A DNA stretch of 63,913 nucleotides from Oscillospiraceae bacterium (GTDB lineage Bacteria; Bacillota; Clostridia; Oscillospirales; CAG-272), in the NCBI GenBank assembly GCA_015065215.1, contig SVQT01000005.1:1-63913 (forward strand), written 5' to 3'. Position 1 is the first letter of the stretch; the number at the start of each line of letters is the position of its first letter. The position numbers were made by a program, and so were the translations under genes. This document shows positions 56,021 to 63,913 of the stretch, piece after piece. Below the pieces are notes generated by a model. That model had not been told where the DNA came from, made no database searches, and saw nothing but the letters and a program-made list of their open reading frames with translations.

Positions 56021-56860
56021 ATGAGATTGACAAATTACAACCAGTTTTACCATGACCGCAAGCAATTCGGTATCGAATACGCAGCGGCACATACGGTGTC
56101 GTTGGGCTTTGACGCGGTTGAATATCTCGTGCTTTCTTTTACGGAACATGCCATAGATGCCCAAAAAGAGAAAGAAATATTGGATCGCCACGGTCTTTGC
56201 GTGACGTGTTATTCGGTGTATGTACAGCTGTTCACGCCTGACCGGGCTGACGTGGAAAGGCAAATGCTCCGGCAGGTTGAAACGGCGGCGGCGCTTGGCG
56301 CGAAGTATTTTCATCACACGCTTTTCCCGCCCTATAACAGGGAGCGGATCGCAAACACGTATGACGAGGTGTATGACGGCATTGTTGACATGGCCGAGCG
56401 TATCGCGAAAGCGTGTAACAAGCATGGGATCGTTTGCCTCTACGAGCCGCAGGGCGCCTATTTCAACGGCATCATCGGTCTTAAGACGTTTCTGAGCGAA
56501 ATGAAAAAAAGAAATTGTGAGGTCGGCGTTTGCGGTGACTTTGGAAATTCTGTATTCGTGGATGTTGACCCGCGTGACGTGTTCAAAGCATTCGCGGGGG
56601 AGATCCGCCACGTGCACGTAAAGGATTACCTTGTAACCGACACCGATATACCCGAAAAAAAGGCGCATCGTAGCATTGGCGGCAGACTGATTTACGAGTC
56701 GGAGCTGGGTGAGGGCTCGGTGGACTTTGCCTACGGCTTTCGGGAGCTGAAGCGGGCCGGCTATGACGGCGCGATCAGCTTTGAGATACAAAAAAGCGAT
56801 GGAGAATTCGCAAAAGCAATTTCGTATATCAAGGATGTTATGAAAAAGGCCGGTTTTTGA
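56021..56860 (+). CDS. sugar phosphate isomerase/epimerase
   Basis: VGVCGDFGNSVFVDVDPRDVF; IRHVHVKDYLV; AISFEIQKSD. Confidence 0.9.
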   Translation: MRLTNYNQFYHDRKQFGIEYAAAHTVSLGFDAVEYLVLSFTEHAIDAQKEKEILDRHGLCVTCYSVYVQLFTPDRADVERQMLRQVETAAALGAKYFHHTLFPPYNRERIANTYDEVYDGIVDMAERIAKACNKHGIVCLYEPQGAYFNGIIGLKTFLSEMKKRNCEVGVCGDFGNSVFVDVDPRDVFKAFAGEIRHVHVKDYLVTDTDIPEKKAHRSIGGRLIYESELGEGSVDFAYGFRELKRAGYDGAISFEIQKSDGEFAKAISYIKDVMKKAGF

Positions 56861-56925
56861 ACTGATACCGCGCCAAATGTGACAGTCCCGTTTTGATACC
56901 GCGCGGTTCCGGTAGATCAATCAAG

Positions 56926-57039
56926 GCATTGGCGGCGAAGGATTTGCAGGTCTTTCACATCCACGATAATGCTGGAAAAGATGATCGCCATTGGGAGCCC
57001 TGCACGGGTGTGATCGATTGGCGGGATTTTGCCAAAGCG
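56926..57039 (+). pseudogene. C-terminal fragment of a third sugar phosphate isomerase/epimerase
   Basis: Translation ALAAKDLQVFHIHDNAGKDDRHWEPCTGVIDWRDFAKA matches the family's C-terminal HIHDN...DxHxxPxxGxIDW pattern; no start or rest of gene. Confidence 0.75.
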
Positions 57040-57072
57040 CAGAGGGGCGCTATTGTCAAATTCCGCACCCAA

Positions 57073-57144
57073 CGCCAAAAAGGCGTGCCAGGTCGCGTTG
57101 TGTCCTTACGGACATAAAACGCTGTTTGGCACGCCTTTTTGGCG
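57073..57144. repeat. 72-bp nested inverted repeat
   Basis: CGCCAAAAAGGCGTGCCA (57073-57090) / TGGCACGCCTTTTTGGCG (57127-57144) with inner GCGTT/AACGC and TGTCC/GGACA stems. Confidence 0.9.
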
Positions 57145-57223
57145 AGAAGTTGAGTGCTTGTGTGGCTTTGCGGCGCACTGTAAGCACCTTGGCGCATGGC
57201 GCCAGGCGTGGAACGAAAGAAAG

Positions 57224-59206
57224 TTACTTGAGTTGCCCCTCAATATGCGTGAGCCCATGGTCAAAGAAGCTCCAATCCTTGTGCCAACGCAGGTTTTCGA
57301 GTCGGAAGGCGCAGGGCCAGGCAGGGAGCCACTGAGAAGGACTGAAGGGCTTTGTGGTATGACGTCCCCAACGGGTATGGAACACAGCCTCATCCTGCGC
57401 CCCCGCGGGGCGCAATCTCTTATTCAGGAAAAGCGTACCGTCTGAGATGCCTTGGCTGGTGTTACACCAAAAGGCGATGGCGCGTTCTTTCCACTGGCTG
57501 TAGCCTGTAATCTCATATAGCTTGAGGAAGGAAAGCACGTCGCGCAGCGCATATTGGTCAAGCGCCTGATGCGGGGTGGAAACACTGGTGGAGCCAAAGG
57601 TGTCATATCCAAGCTTGGCGATCAGACAATCCTCGGGATATTTCACGGTAAAGTGCATCATCCAAGTGCAAAGATACCATGCGATCTTCTCGGCCTTTGC
57701 CACATAATGCTTTTCTCCCGTTATCTCGTAAAGTGCCAAGGCGTCACGAAGCAACGGAGAGGACGATTCCTTGTCAATGCTATAGGTATCAAGCGCGCCC
57801 GCTGTCGTAAAGCCCTCACGCTCCAGCTCATCGTAGTAAAAATCAAAGGCACGTATCGCGGCGTCAAGGTATTTTTTATCATTGGATTTCTGATATGCGG
57901 TCAATATGGGCAGGATCAAAAAACATCCTATTGTTCCTTTTTTAGCAAGAACGTTTCCGTCATCATCCCAGGATTTGGCAAAGCAACCGTTTTCATCCTG
58001 ACTCTCAAGCGCAAAATCACAAGTATCAAAAGCCGCTTTCAGGTATGCGGGCTTGTCGATTCCGATCTCACGGAGCAGATCATAGGCCTCAAAATAGCAA
58101 TCCGCGCCGGTGCCCAGATTACAGGCATCGTGTGTAATGGCGATCTTGCCCGCGGCGTTACGCCGCTGGGGCTTGCCTACCTTATTGAGCAGGGATTCAA
58201 ACTGATCCTCTCCCCATTCCCAACGGTCAAGGTCGGCAGCGGTCATCGTCTCCAGCGGTAGCTCACGGAAGCGGTGATATTCCATCTTGGCGGAAAGGAA
58301 CTTACCTCTTGCCTCTCCGTATTTCAGCCAGGCGTCATGTGCCTCTAAGGCAAGCTCGAGATTGTCATTGTCGCCATGTTTGAGGTAATCGTAAAGAAAG
58401 GCATTTGCCATAGAAGCGCTCTGGCCCACCCAGCCCAGCTCATAGCGGTGCTCCTTTTTCTTGTATGCGTTCACGTCTGGATGCCACTGCGAGCCGGTCA
58501 CAAAGCCCGCAAAGCCGTCGGGCTCACGCATAAAGAGCGAGCGTGTATAGGCGATGGAAAGGCGATAGAGCTCCTCCGCTGTTCTGGGCGCCTTGATGGC
58601 GTGACCGTAATAGCGCCACGCAAAATCAAGCAATCCCTTATAGCGATGGCGAGTGCCGTCCGAGGGGATGGCCAAAACAATCCCCTCGAAATGGTCACGG
58701 GGCTCCATGGTTCCCTGAAAGGCCTCTCCCCAAAAGTGACGTTGGAGCGTTTTTGGCTTTTCTTCCTCGGGGAATATCAGAACATGCTTTTCGCCCTCGT
58801 CGACCCGGTAGAGAGAACAAGCGGAATTGCTGTTGGGCTCGGCCATCAGTGCCACGCTGATGTCGGCATTTTCGCTATACGTACACGCCGGAATGGTGAC
58901 GCGGTGAGAGGCAAAGCTCCAAGGCGTTCCGTCTTCCGCTCGGTCACCCACATACTCGGGGATGTTACCCCACCCATTTCCGTTGTAGCTGACGGCAGGG
59001 ATCATGGTAAAGTCGGGGGCGCCAAGGAGGATCATCTCCATGCGCATATGATCGGTAGGCGCGTCGGTGTGGCGATGCCACCTCCAGGCACCGTCCTCGA
59101 TCGGCTCAAAGGTATCGGTGGCCCCTGCCATTGCAGGGATGCAAACGAGGCTCTTGCCGTTCACGGCAATTAGATGACCGCTCTCTGTTTTGATGATTTC
59201 AGGCAT
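57224..59206 (-). CDS. uncharacterised (alpha/alpha)-barrel glycosidase-like protein, paralogue A
   Basis: 660 aa; repeated Tyr/Leu-rich helical pairs; highly similar to the neighbouring 59209-61233 protein. Confidence 0.7.
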   Translation of the reverse strand: MPEIIKTESGHLIAVNGKSLVCIPAMAGATDTFEPIEDGAWRWHRHTDAPTDHMRMEMILLGAPDFTMIPAVSYNGNGWGNIPEYVGDRAEDGTPWSFASHRVTIPACTYSENADISVALMAEPNSNSACSLYRVDEGEKHVLIFPEEEKPKTLQRHFWGEAFQGTMEPRDHFEGIVLAIPSDGTRHRYKGLLDFAWRYYGHAIKAPRTAEELYRLSIAYTRSLFMREPDGFAGFVTGSQWHPDVNAYKKKEHRYELGWVGQSASMANAFLYDYLKHGDNDNLELALEAHDAWLKYGEARGKFLSAKMEYHRFRELPLETMTAADLDRWEWGEDQFESLLNKVGKPQRRNAAGKIAITHDACNLGTGADCYFEAYDLLREIGIDKPAYLKAAFDTCDFALESQDENGCFAKSWDDDGNVLAKKGTIGCFLILPILTAYQKSNDKKYLDAAIRAFDFYYDELEREGFTTAGALDTYSIDKESSSPLLRDALALYEITGEKHYVAKAEKIAWYLCTWMMHFTVKYPEDCLIAKLGYDTFGSTSVSTPHQALDQYALRDVLSFLKLYEITGYSQWKERAIAFWCNTSQGISDGTLFLNKRLRPAGAQDEAVFHTRWGRHTTKPFSPSQWLPAWPCAFRLENLRWHKDWSFFDHGLTHIEGQLK

Positions 59207-59208
59207 GA

Positions 59209-61233
59209 TTATTGCTCCTGTTTTTCAGAATTTGAGGTCGACGCAGTATGCTTGATCGCGTTTTCGATGTGCGCAAGCCCCTGGTCAAAAAGGTTCCAGT
59301 CCTTCTGCCAACGAAGCGTCTCCAGGCGGAAGCCGCAGGGCCAAGCAGGGAGCCACTGGGAGATGCTGAAGGGCTTGCCCGTATGACGCGCCCAACGGGT
59401 GTGGAACACCGCCTCGTCCTGTGCGCCTGCGGGACGCAAACGATTGTTGATGAACAGCGTACCGTCCGAAATGCCTTGGCTGGTATTGCACCAGAAGGCG
59501 ATGGCGCGCTCCTTCCACTGAATATATCCCGTCAGCTCGTAGAGCTTAAGGAATGAGATGACGTCTCGCAACGCGTACTGATCCAGCGCCTGGTGAGGAG
59601 TCGAAACACTGGTGGAGCCGAAGGTATCGTAGCCGAGCTGCGTGATCAGGCAATCCTCGGGGTAATTCACGGTAAAATGCATCATCCAGGTGCACAGATA
59701 CCAGCCGATCTTTTCTGCTTTTGTGACATACGCGCGATCCCCCGTGATCTCGTAAAGCGCCAACGCGATGCGGAGCAGGGGAGAGGAGGATTCCTTATCG
59801 ATGCTGTAGGTGTCAAGGGCACCTGCGGTGGTAAAGCCCTCGCGCTCCAGCTCTTCATAGTAGAAATCAAAGGCGCGAACGGCGGAATTCAAATACTTTT
59901 CATTCTTGGTATGCTGATACGCCGCGATCATGGGAAGCGCGAGGAAGCAGCCTACCGTTCCTTTTTTTGCGATGACGTTGCCATCGTTATCCCAGGATTT
60001 GGCAAAGCAGCCCTCCTGGTCCTGATGCTTCAATGCGAAATCGCAGGTGTCCAGCGCCGCCTTGAGATATTCGGGCTTGTCGATACCAATCTCACGCGTC
60101 AGATCGTAAGCCTCGAAATAGCCGTGCGCGCCGGTACCTACGTTGCAGGCATCGTGCTTTAAGACGGGCTTACCGTTGGCATCGCGCTTTTTGGGCTTGC
60201 CCACTTGATTGAGCAGAGATTCATACTGATCCTCGCCCCATTCCCAGCGGTCAAGATCAGCGGCGGTCATATTTTCTACGCGCAGCGTAGAGACCCAAGG
60301 GCGGTATTCCATTCTGCAGCAAAGAAAATCGCCGTTTGCTTGCGTGTATTTGAGCCAGGCATCGTTGGCCTCAAGTGCCATATCAAGGCTGGCCTTGTCG
60401 CCGCTTTTAATGTAATCGTGGAGGAATGCGTTGGCCATCGACACATTTTGTCCCACCCAGCCAAGGCCGTATTGATGCTCGTATTTTTTATAGCCGTTCA
60501 GCGAGGGGTGCCATTGCGAGCCGGTGGTAAAGCCCGCAAAGCCGTCGCGCTCCTTCATATACAGCGAGCGGGCGTAGGCAAGGGAAAGTCGATGAAGCTC
60601 GGCAGCACTTCTGGCAGGCTTGATGGCGTGGCCGTAATAGCGCCAGGCAAAGTCCAAAAGATACTTGTAGCGGTGGCGGCTGCCATCCGAGGGAGTGGCA
60701 AGGATGATGCCCTCAAAATCCTGCGCGGGCTCCATGGTGCCCTGGAAGGGATCCCCCCAGAAGTGGCGCTGCAACGTTCTCGGTTTCTCCTCCTCGGGGA
60801 AGATCAGCACGTGCTTTTCACCCTCCTCCACGCGGTAGAGAGAACAAGCGGAATTGCTGTTGGGCTCGGCCATCAGCGCCACACTGATGGCGGCATTTTC
60901 GCTATACGTACACGAAGGGATCGTCACACGGTGGGAGGCCCAGCTCCAAGGAGTGCCGTCCTCATCGCGATCACCCACGTATTCCGGCATCGTTCCCCAT
61001 CCGTTGCCGTTATAGCTGATCGCTGGGACCATCGTAAAGGTGGGTGCCCCAAGCAAGATCATTTCCATACGCATATGATCGGTAGGCGCGTCGGTGTGGC
61101 GATGCCATTTCCAGGCACCGTCCTCGATCGGCTCAAAGGTATCGGTGGCCCCCGCCATTGTGGGCAGCAGCGCGTAAGGCTTTTTGTCAATGGTAATGAC
61201 GTGTCCCGTTCCCTGCTTTAAGATCTCGATCAT
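59209..61233 (-). CDS. uncharacterised (alpha/alpha)-barrel glycosidase-like protein, paralogue B
   Basis: 674 aa; shares MAGATDTFEPIEDGAW.WHRHTDAPTDHMRMEMILLGAP and many other blocks with paralogue A. Confidence 0.7.
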   Translation of the reverse strand: MIEILKQGTGHVITIDKKPYALLPTMAGATDTFEPIEDGAWKWHRHTDAPTDHMRMEMILLGAPTFTMVPAISYNGNGWGTMPEYVGDRDEDGTPWSWASHRVTIPSCTYSENAAISVALMAEPNSNSACSLYRVEEGEKHVLIFPEEEKPRTLQRHFWGDPFQGTMEPAQDFEGIILATPSDGSRHRYKYLLDFAWRYYGHAIKPARSAAELHRLSLAYARSLYMKERDGFAGFTTGSQWHPSLNGYKKYEHQYGLGWVGQNVSMANAFLHDYIKSGDKASLDMALEANDAWLKYTQANGDFLCCRMEYRPWVSTLRVENMTAADLDRWEWGEDQYESLLNQVGKPKKRDANGKPVLKHDACNVGTGAHGYFEAYDLTREIGIDKPEYLKAALDTCDFALKHQDQEGCFAKSWDNDGNVIAKKGTVGCFLALPMIAAYQHTKNEKYLNSAVRAFDFYYEELEREGFTTAGALDTYSIDKESSSPLLRIALALYEITGDRAYVTKAEKIGWYLCTWMMHFTVNYPEDCLITQLGYDTFGSTSVSTPHQALDQYALRDVISFLKLYELTGYIQWKERAIAFWCNTSQGISDGTLFINNRLRPAGAQDEAVFHTRWARHTGKPFSISQWLPAWPCGFRLETLRWQKDWNLFDQGLAHIENAIKHTASTSNSEKQEQ

Positions 61234-61251
61234 CTCGCTTCTCCTTTTCGC

Positions 61252-62193
61252 TTATTTCTTTTCAAAATCGGCGATGTCAAAGCTCCAGGGCTCGCGCTTG
61301 CGGAAGGGGGTCTTGAAGCTCTTTGTCAGGGCGCCCTTTTTTTCAAGATGGATGTAGCAATTTATATCACAAGCTCTGCCGCAAATAGAGCACTGATACG
61401 CGTGCTGAGCGGGAGGATAAAAATATATATTGCGAAGGATTTTTCTCGCTGTTTCGGGAGTAACCTTTGCCTCTCCGCTGATAATAGAGACTCTGTCCTC
61501 AAAGTCTTTAAACGCATCGGGGGGCATAAAAGGGTTTTTCAAGCCATTCGCGCCATTATAGTAAACAGCGCACTGCCAAGCGTCAACCGTGCCGTCCTCG
61601 GCAATCGCCCCTCCGGGGCAGCCCTTTACACATTCACCGCACTTGTCGCAAAGATGGGGCTCCTTGATAGGTGTTCCTTCTATCTCGGCGTCGGTCAATA
61701 CAAAGCAGGTGCGTACAAAGGGGCCAAATTCATCTGTGAGAAGAGCGCCGTGAAAGCCGATCTCGCCAAGGCCGCAAAGCACCGCGGCTCTTGAAAAATC
61801 CATTTGCGTTTCCTGGGGACGGTTTCTGTAGATCGCGTCAAACGCAACCTCTGGATTGGTTGAATTTTCCTCGGCCATGATCTGCTGATGACGGCGCTGG
61901 GGAAGGGCAGAGTAACCCTGCTCCTCCAGCATCATCGAAAGACGAACCGAAACCATCGGCATGACCGTCTCTTCCATATTCTCAACGCCCATTGTTGTAT
62001 ACTGATAGTAGGTGCTTCCTTCCTCAATTCCGCGATAGGCGCCGCGAAGAACACGAAAGCCAAGGCCGATGACTGTTTTTGCCTCGGGCATCAGCTTGTG
62101 AACCGCGGAATCCTTGGGGAAACGGTTGATTGGCGCAAAGCCGATCAGATCCGCTCCGCATTTTTTGCACAGCTCAATGATCCGTTCTTTCAT
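61252..62193 (-). CDS. QueG-like 4Fe-4S double-cluster protein
   Basis: LCDKCGECVKGCPGGAI plus CSICGRACDINC; epoxyqueuosine-reductase-like organisation. Confidence 0.8.
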   Translation of the reverse strand: MKERIIELCKKCGADLIGFAPINRFPKDSAVHKLMPEAKTVIGLGFRVLRGAYRGIEEGSTYYQYTTMGVENMEETVMPMVSVRLSMMLEEQGYSALPQRRHQQIMAEENSTNPEVAFDAIYRNRPQETQMDFSRAAVLCGLGEIGFHGALLTDEFGPFVRTCFVLTDAEIEGTPIKEPHLCDKCGECVKGCPGGAIAEDGTVDAWQCAVYYNGANGLKNPFMPPDAFKDFEDRVSIISGEAKVTPETARKILRNIYFYPPAQHAYQCSICGRACDINCYIHLEKKGALTKSFKTPFRKREPWSFDIADFEKK

Positions 62194-63089
62194 TTCTTCT
62201 TACCTCCAATCAAATGATTGTAGCAGGCGTAATCGCAAGCTCTTCCGCAAAGGCAAGCCGAATAGCCCCATTGTGTATCGGGCAAAAAGTTCATCTTGGG
62301 ATATAGCGCGCGCGCGCTGCTCGCGTCAAAGCGCATTTCTCCGTTGATAATGGCCTCGCGGTTGGGGTCGCCCTTCAGAAAATCCTCGGTCATAAAGGGG
62401 TTGGACCTGTGAGCACCCTTGTAGTAAACGGAGCATTGCCAGGTGTTCAGTCCGTTTTCATCTATCGCTTTACCCGGGCAAGCCTTCATACATTCACCGC
62501 AACCGTCACAAACAGGGGTATCCAACGGCTCATCTACCTCAAGGGGGGCATCGGTAATGATAAAGCAATAACGGATATACGGACCGTATTTCGGGCTGAG
62601 GATCTTGCCGCTAAGACCTCTCTCGCCGATGCCGCAGGCCTTGGCGGCCTTACCGAAATCAATGATGACGTCGGGTACGGGCTTTCCGGGGGCTACGGCC
62701 GTTGCGTGCACCAGCTCATAGGTATCCATGACCTCGGGATTGGTCGTTTTATCGCCTTTCGCGCGAAGATTGGGCACGGATTTTTGCAGACAGGCGTCAT
62801 AGCCCTCATCCTCGATCATGCCGCCGATCTTCAAGAGAAAGATCTCAGCCAGCTCCTCGTCGGGATATTTTACACCCAAGGTGGTATATGTATAATATTG
62901 AACGTCCCTGTTCATGGTGTTGAAAAGGGTTTTAGGTACGACAAAGCCAAATCCTATGATGCATTTCGCGCCCGGCAGGATCTGTCTTGGGTCTCTTTGC
63001 GCGTCAGGCTCATCGTAAACCCTGCCTATTCCGCAAACGCTGGCGCCAAGCTCTTTTGCCTTTTGCTTTATCATTTCGCTTGTAAGCAT
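62190..63089 (-). CDS. QueG-like 4Fe-4S double-cluster protein (paralogue)
   Basis: VCDGCGECMKACPGKAI plus CLCGRACDYAC. Confidence 0.8.
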   Translation of the reverse strand: MLTSEMIKQKAKELGASVCGIGRVYDEPDAQRDPRQILPGAKCIIGFGFVVPKTLFNTMNRDVQYYTYTTLGVKYPDEELAEIFLLKIGGMIEDEGYDACLQKSVPNLRAKGDKTTNPEVMDTYELVHATAVAPGKPVPDVIIDFGKAAKACGIGERGLSGKILSPKYGPYIRYCFIITDAPLEVDEPLDTPVCDGCGECMKACPGKAIDENGLNTWQCSVYYKGAHRSNPFMTEDFLKGDPNREAIINGEMRFDASSARALYPKMNFLPDTQWGYSACLCGRACDYACYNHLIGGKKK

Positions 63090-63449
63090 TTATTTGTTCT
63101 CCTTTTCGTCGATGTATTTCTTCTCGGTATTTTCGCGTGAAGTGTTTCGGTTTTCAACCACCAGTACATTGGCGTCGTTGCTGACTACAATATGGTGCCA
63201 CACTCCCACAGGAACGGTATACACGCATCCGCGTGCCATCTCCATGGCTTCCTTGTCGGTGTAAAGTGTAGCTTTTCCGGATAGGAGAACGAATACCTCG
63301 TCAGTGAGTAAATGCCGCTCCAATTCAGCCAAGCGAGAAAAACGCTCGCTGTAACCGAGCAGGCCGACCTTCCATTCCCCGTATTCGGTCATGACCTGAA
63401 AGCCTTCGGCTTTGCGGGTGCTGACTTCTATCATCTGTCGAGCTTCCAT
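63090..63449 (-). CDS. cupin-domain protein
   Basis: EVFVLLSGKATLYTDKE...GCVYTVPVGVWHHIVV cupin pattern. Confidence 0.85.
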   Translation of the reverse strand: MEARQMIEVSTRKAEGFQVMTEYGEWKVGLLGYSERFSRLAELERHLLTDEVFVLLSGKATLYTDKEAMEMARGCVYTVPVGVWHHIVVSNDANVLVVENRNTSRENTEKKYIDEKENK

Positions 63450-63913
63450 GGCTTTCCCTTTCTGAGCGGCTCCTTAAAGCGAGCTTCCATGCAACCGCCC
63501 TTCTTTTCAAGCATAGATACACAGCCTCTGATACAGCCGCCGCACTTTGCCATGTTGTATCCGACCCAGCTCGGGAAATATTTCTGAAGCGCTCCGTAAA
63601 CCTTCATGATCTCCTTTTCGTCCGCGACGTCGGTTTTTCCCTCCAGAAGATTAAGGTCGCCGTTTTCGTTGGCGTCAAAAACCTCCTTGGGCACAAAAGG
63701 ATTATAATATCTTCCGGCGTGGGTATAGAAAGCGTAACAACGCCACATATCAATGTCGCCCCACTCGCAGATCTTGCCGTCCAGGTCCACGCGTACCGTC
63801 TTGCCGGAATTGATGGCGGGAATGCAGCCGCCGGGGCACTCGCGCACGCAAGCGCCGCATTTGCGGCAAAGGGGCTCGCCGTGATACATCTCGTCGTATT
63901 CCAGCTCGGCAGA
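63431..63913 (-). CDS. QueG-like 4Fe-4S protein, C-terminal part (truncated by window edge)
   Basis: LCRKCGACVRECPGGCI plus CGGCIRGC; reading frame stays open through position 63913. Confidence 0.78.
   Translation of the reverse strand, partial: SAELEYDEMYHGEPLCRKCGACVRECPGGCIPAINSGKTVRVDLDGKICEWGDIDMWRCYAFYTHAGRYYNPFVPKEVFDANENGDLNLLEGKTDVADEKEIMKVYGALQKYFPSWVGYNMAKCGGCIRGCVSMLEKKGGCMEARFKEPLRKGKPWKLDR

Noticed and set aside
57106-57445. ORFs over the 57.1-57.4 kb repeat
   Set aside because: Arise from the palindromic element and antisense of paralogue A; both strands give similar junk translations.
61252-63089. Annotating these as true queG (queuosine biosynthesis)
   Set aside because: Multiple tandem diverged copies inside a catabolic context; only the Fe-S architecture is supported, not the tRNA-modifying role.
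1-63913. CRISPR array, prophage or transposase
   Set aside because: No spaced direct-repeat array, phage structural gene or transposase/integrase motif was seen in the ORFs.

Overview
63.9-kb window from a low-to-mid GC Firmicute, probably a gut Clostridia/Oscillospirales relative (inference from protein style; no database search was run). It opens in a tRNA array: tRNA-Asn(GTT) with its 5' half outside the window, an intact tRNA-Lys(CTT), then a decayed second Asn/Lys pair. It then carries about 55 CDSs in blocks: (a) lipid acyltransferase and transporters; (b) a PocR/AraC-regulated redox cluster (ferredoxin, FAD oxidoreductase, two SDRs, a class I dehydroquinase homologue); (c) GH4, serine hydrolase and a large surface protein; (d) an enolase-superfamily / SDR / GH10 / RraA cluster; (e) a ~12.5-kb minus-strand block for aromatic 2-oxoacid/amino-acid fermentation (Na+ symporter, PaaK, IorA, IorB, PaaK, ACT, amidohydrolase, aminotransferase, EtfB, EtfA, LDH-type flavoprotein); (f) a dTDP-rhamnose exopolysaccharide locus; (g) a glycoside-type catabolic island (novel TIM-barrel-like protein, Gfo/Idh/MocA oxidoreductase, two sugar phosphate isomerase-like proteins, two tandem uncharacterised paralogues, three QueG-like Fe-S proteins, a cupin). 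The most unusual signal is at positions 1-520. The intact tRNA-Lys sits between 23-bp perfect inverted repeats. The neighbouring tRNA-Asn has a perfect hairpin in its D-loop. A second tRNA-Lys copy is split by at least five different perfect or near-perfect hairpins located at its D-arm, D-loop, anticodon loop and T-loop. Several intergenic regions also carry unusually long perfect hairpins (up to a 30-bp stem). No CRISPR array, transposase or prophage genes were recognised.
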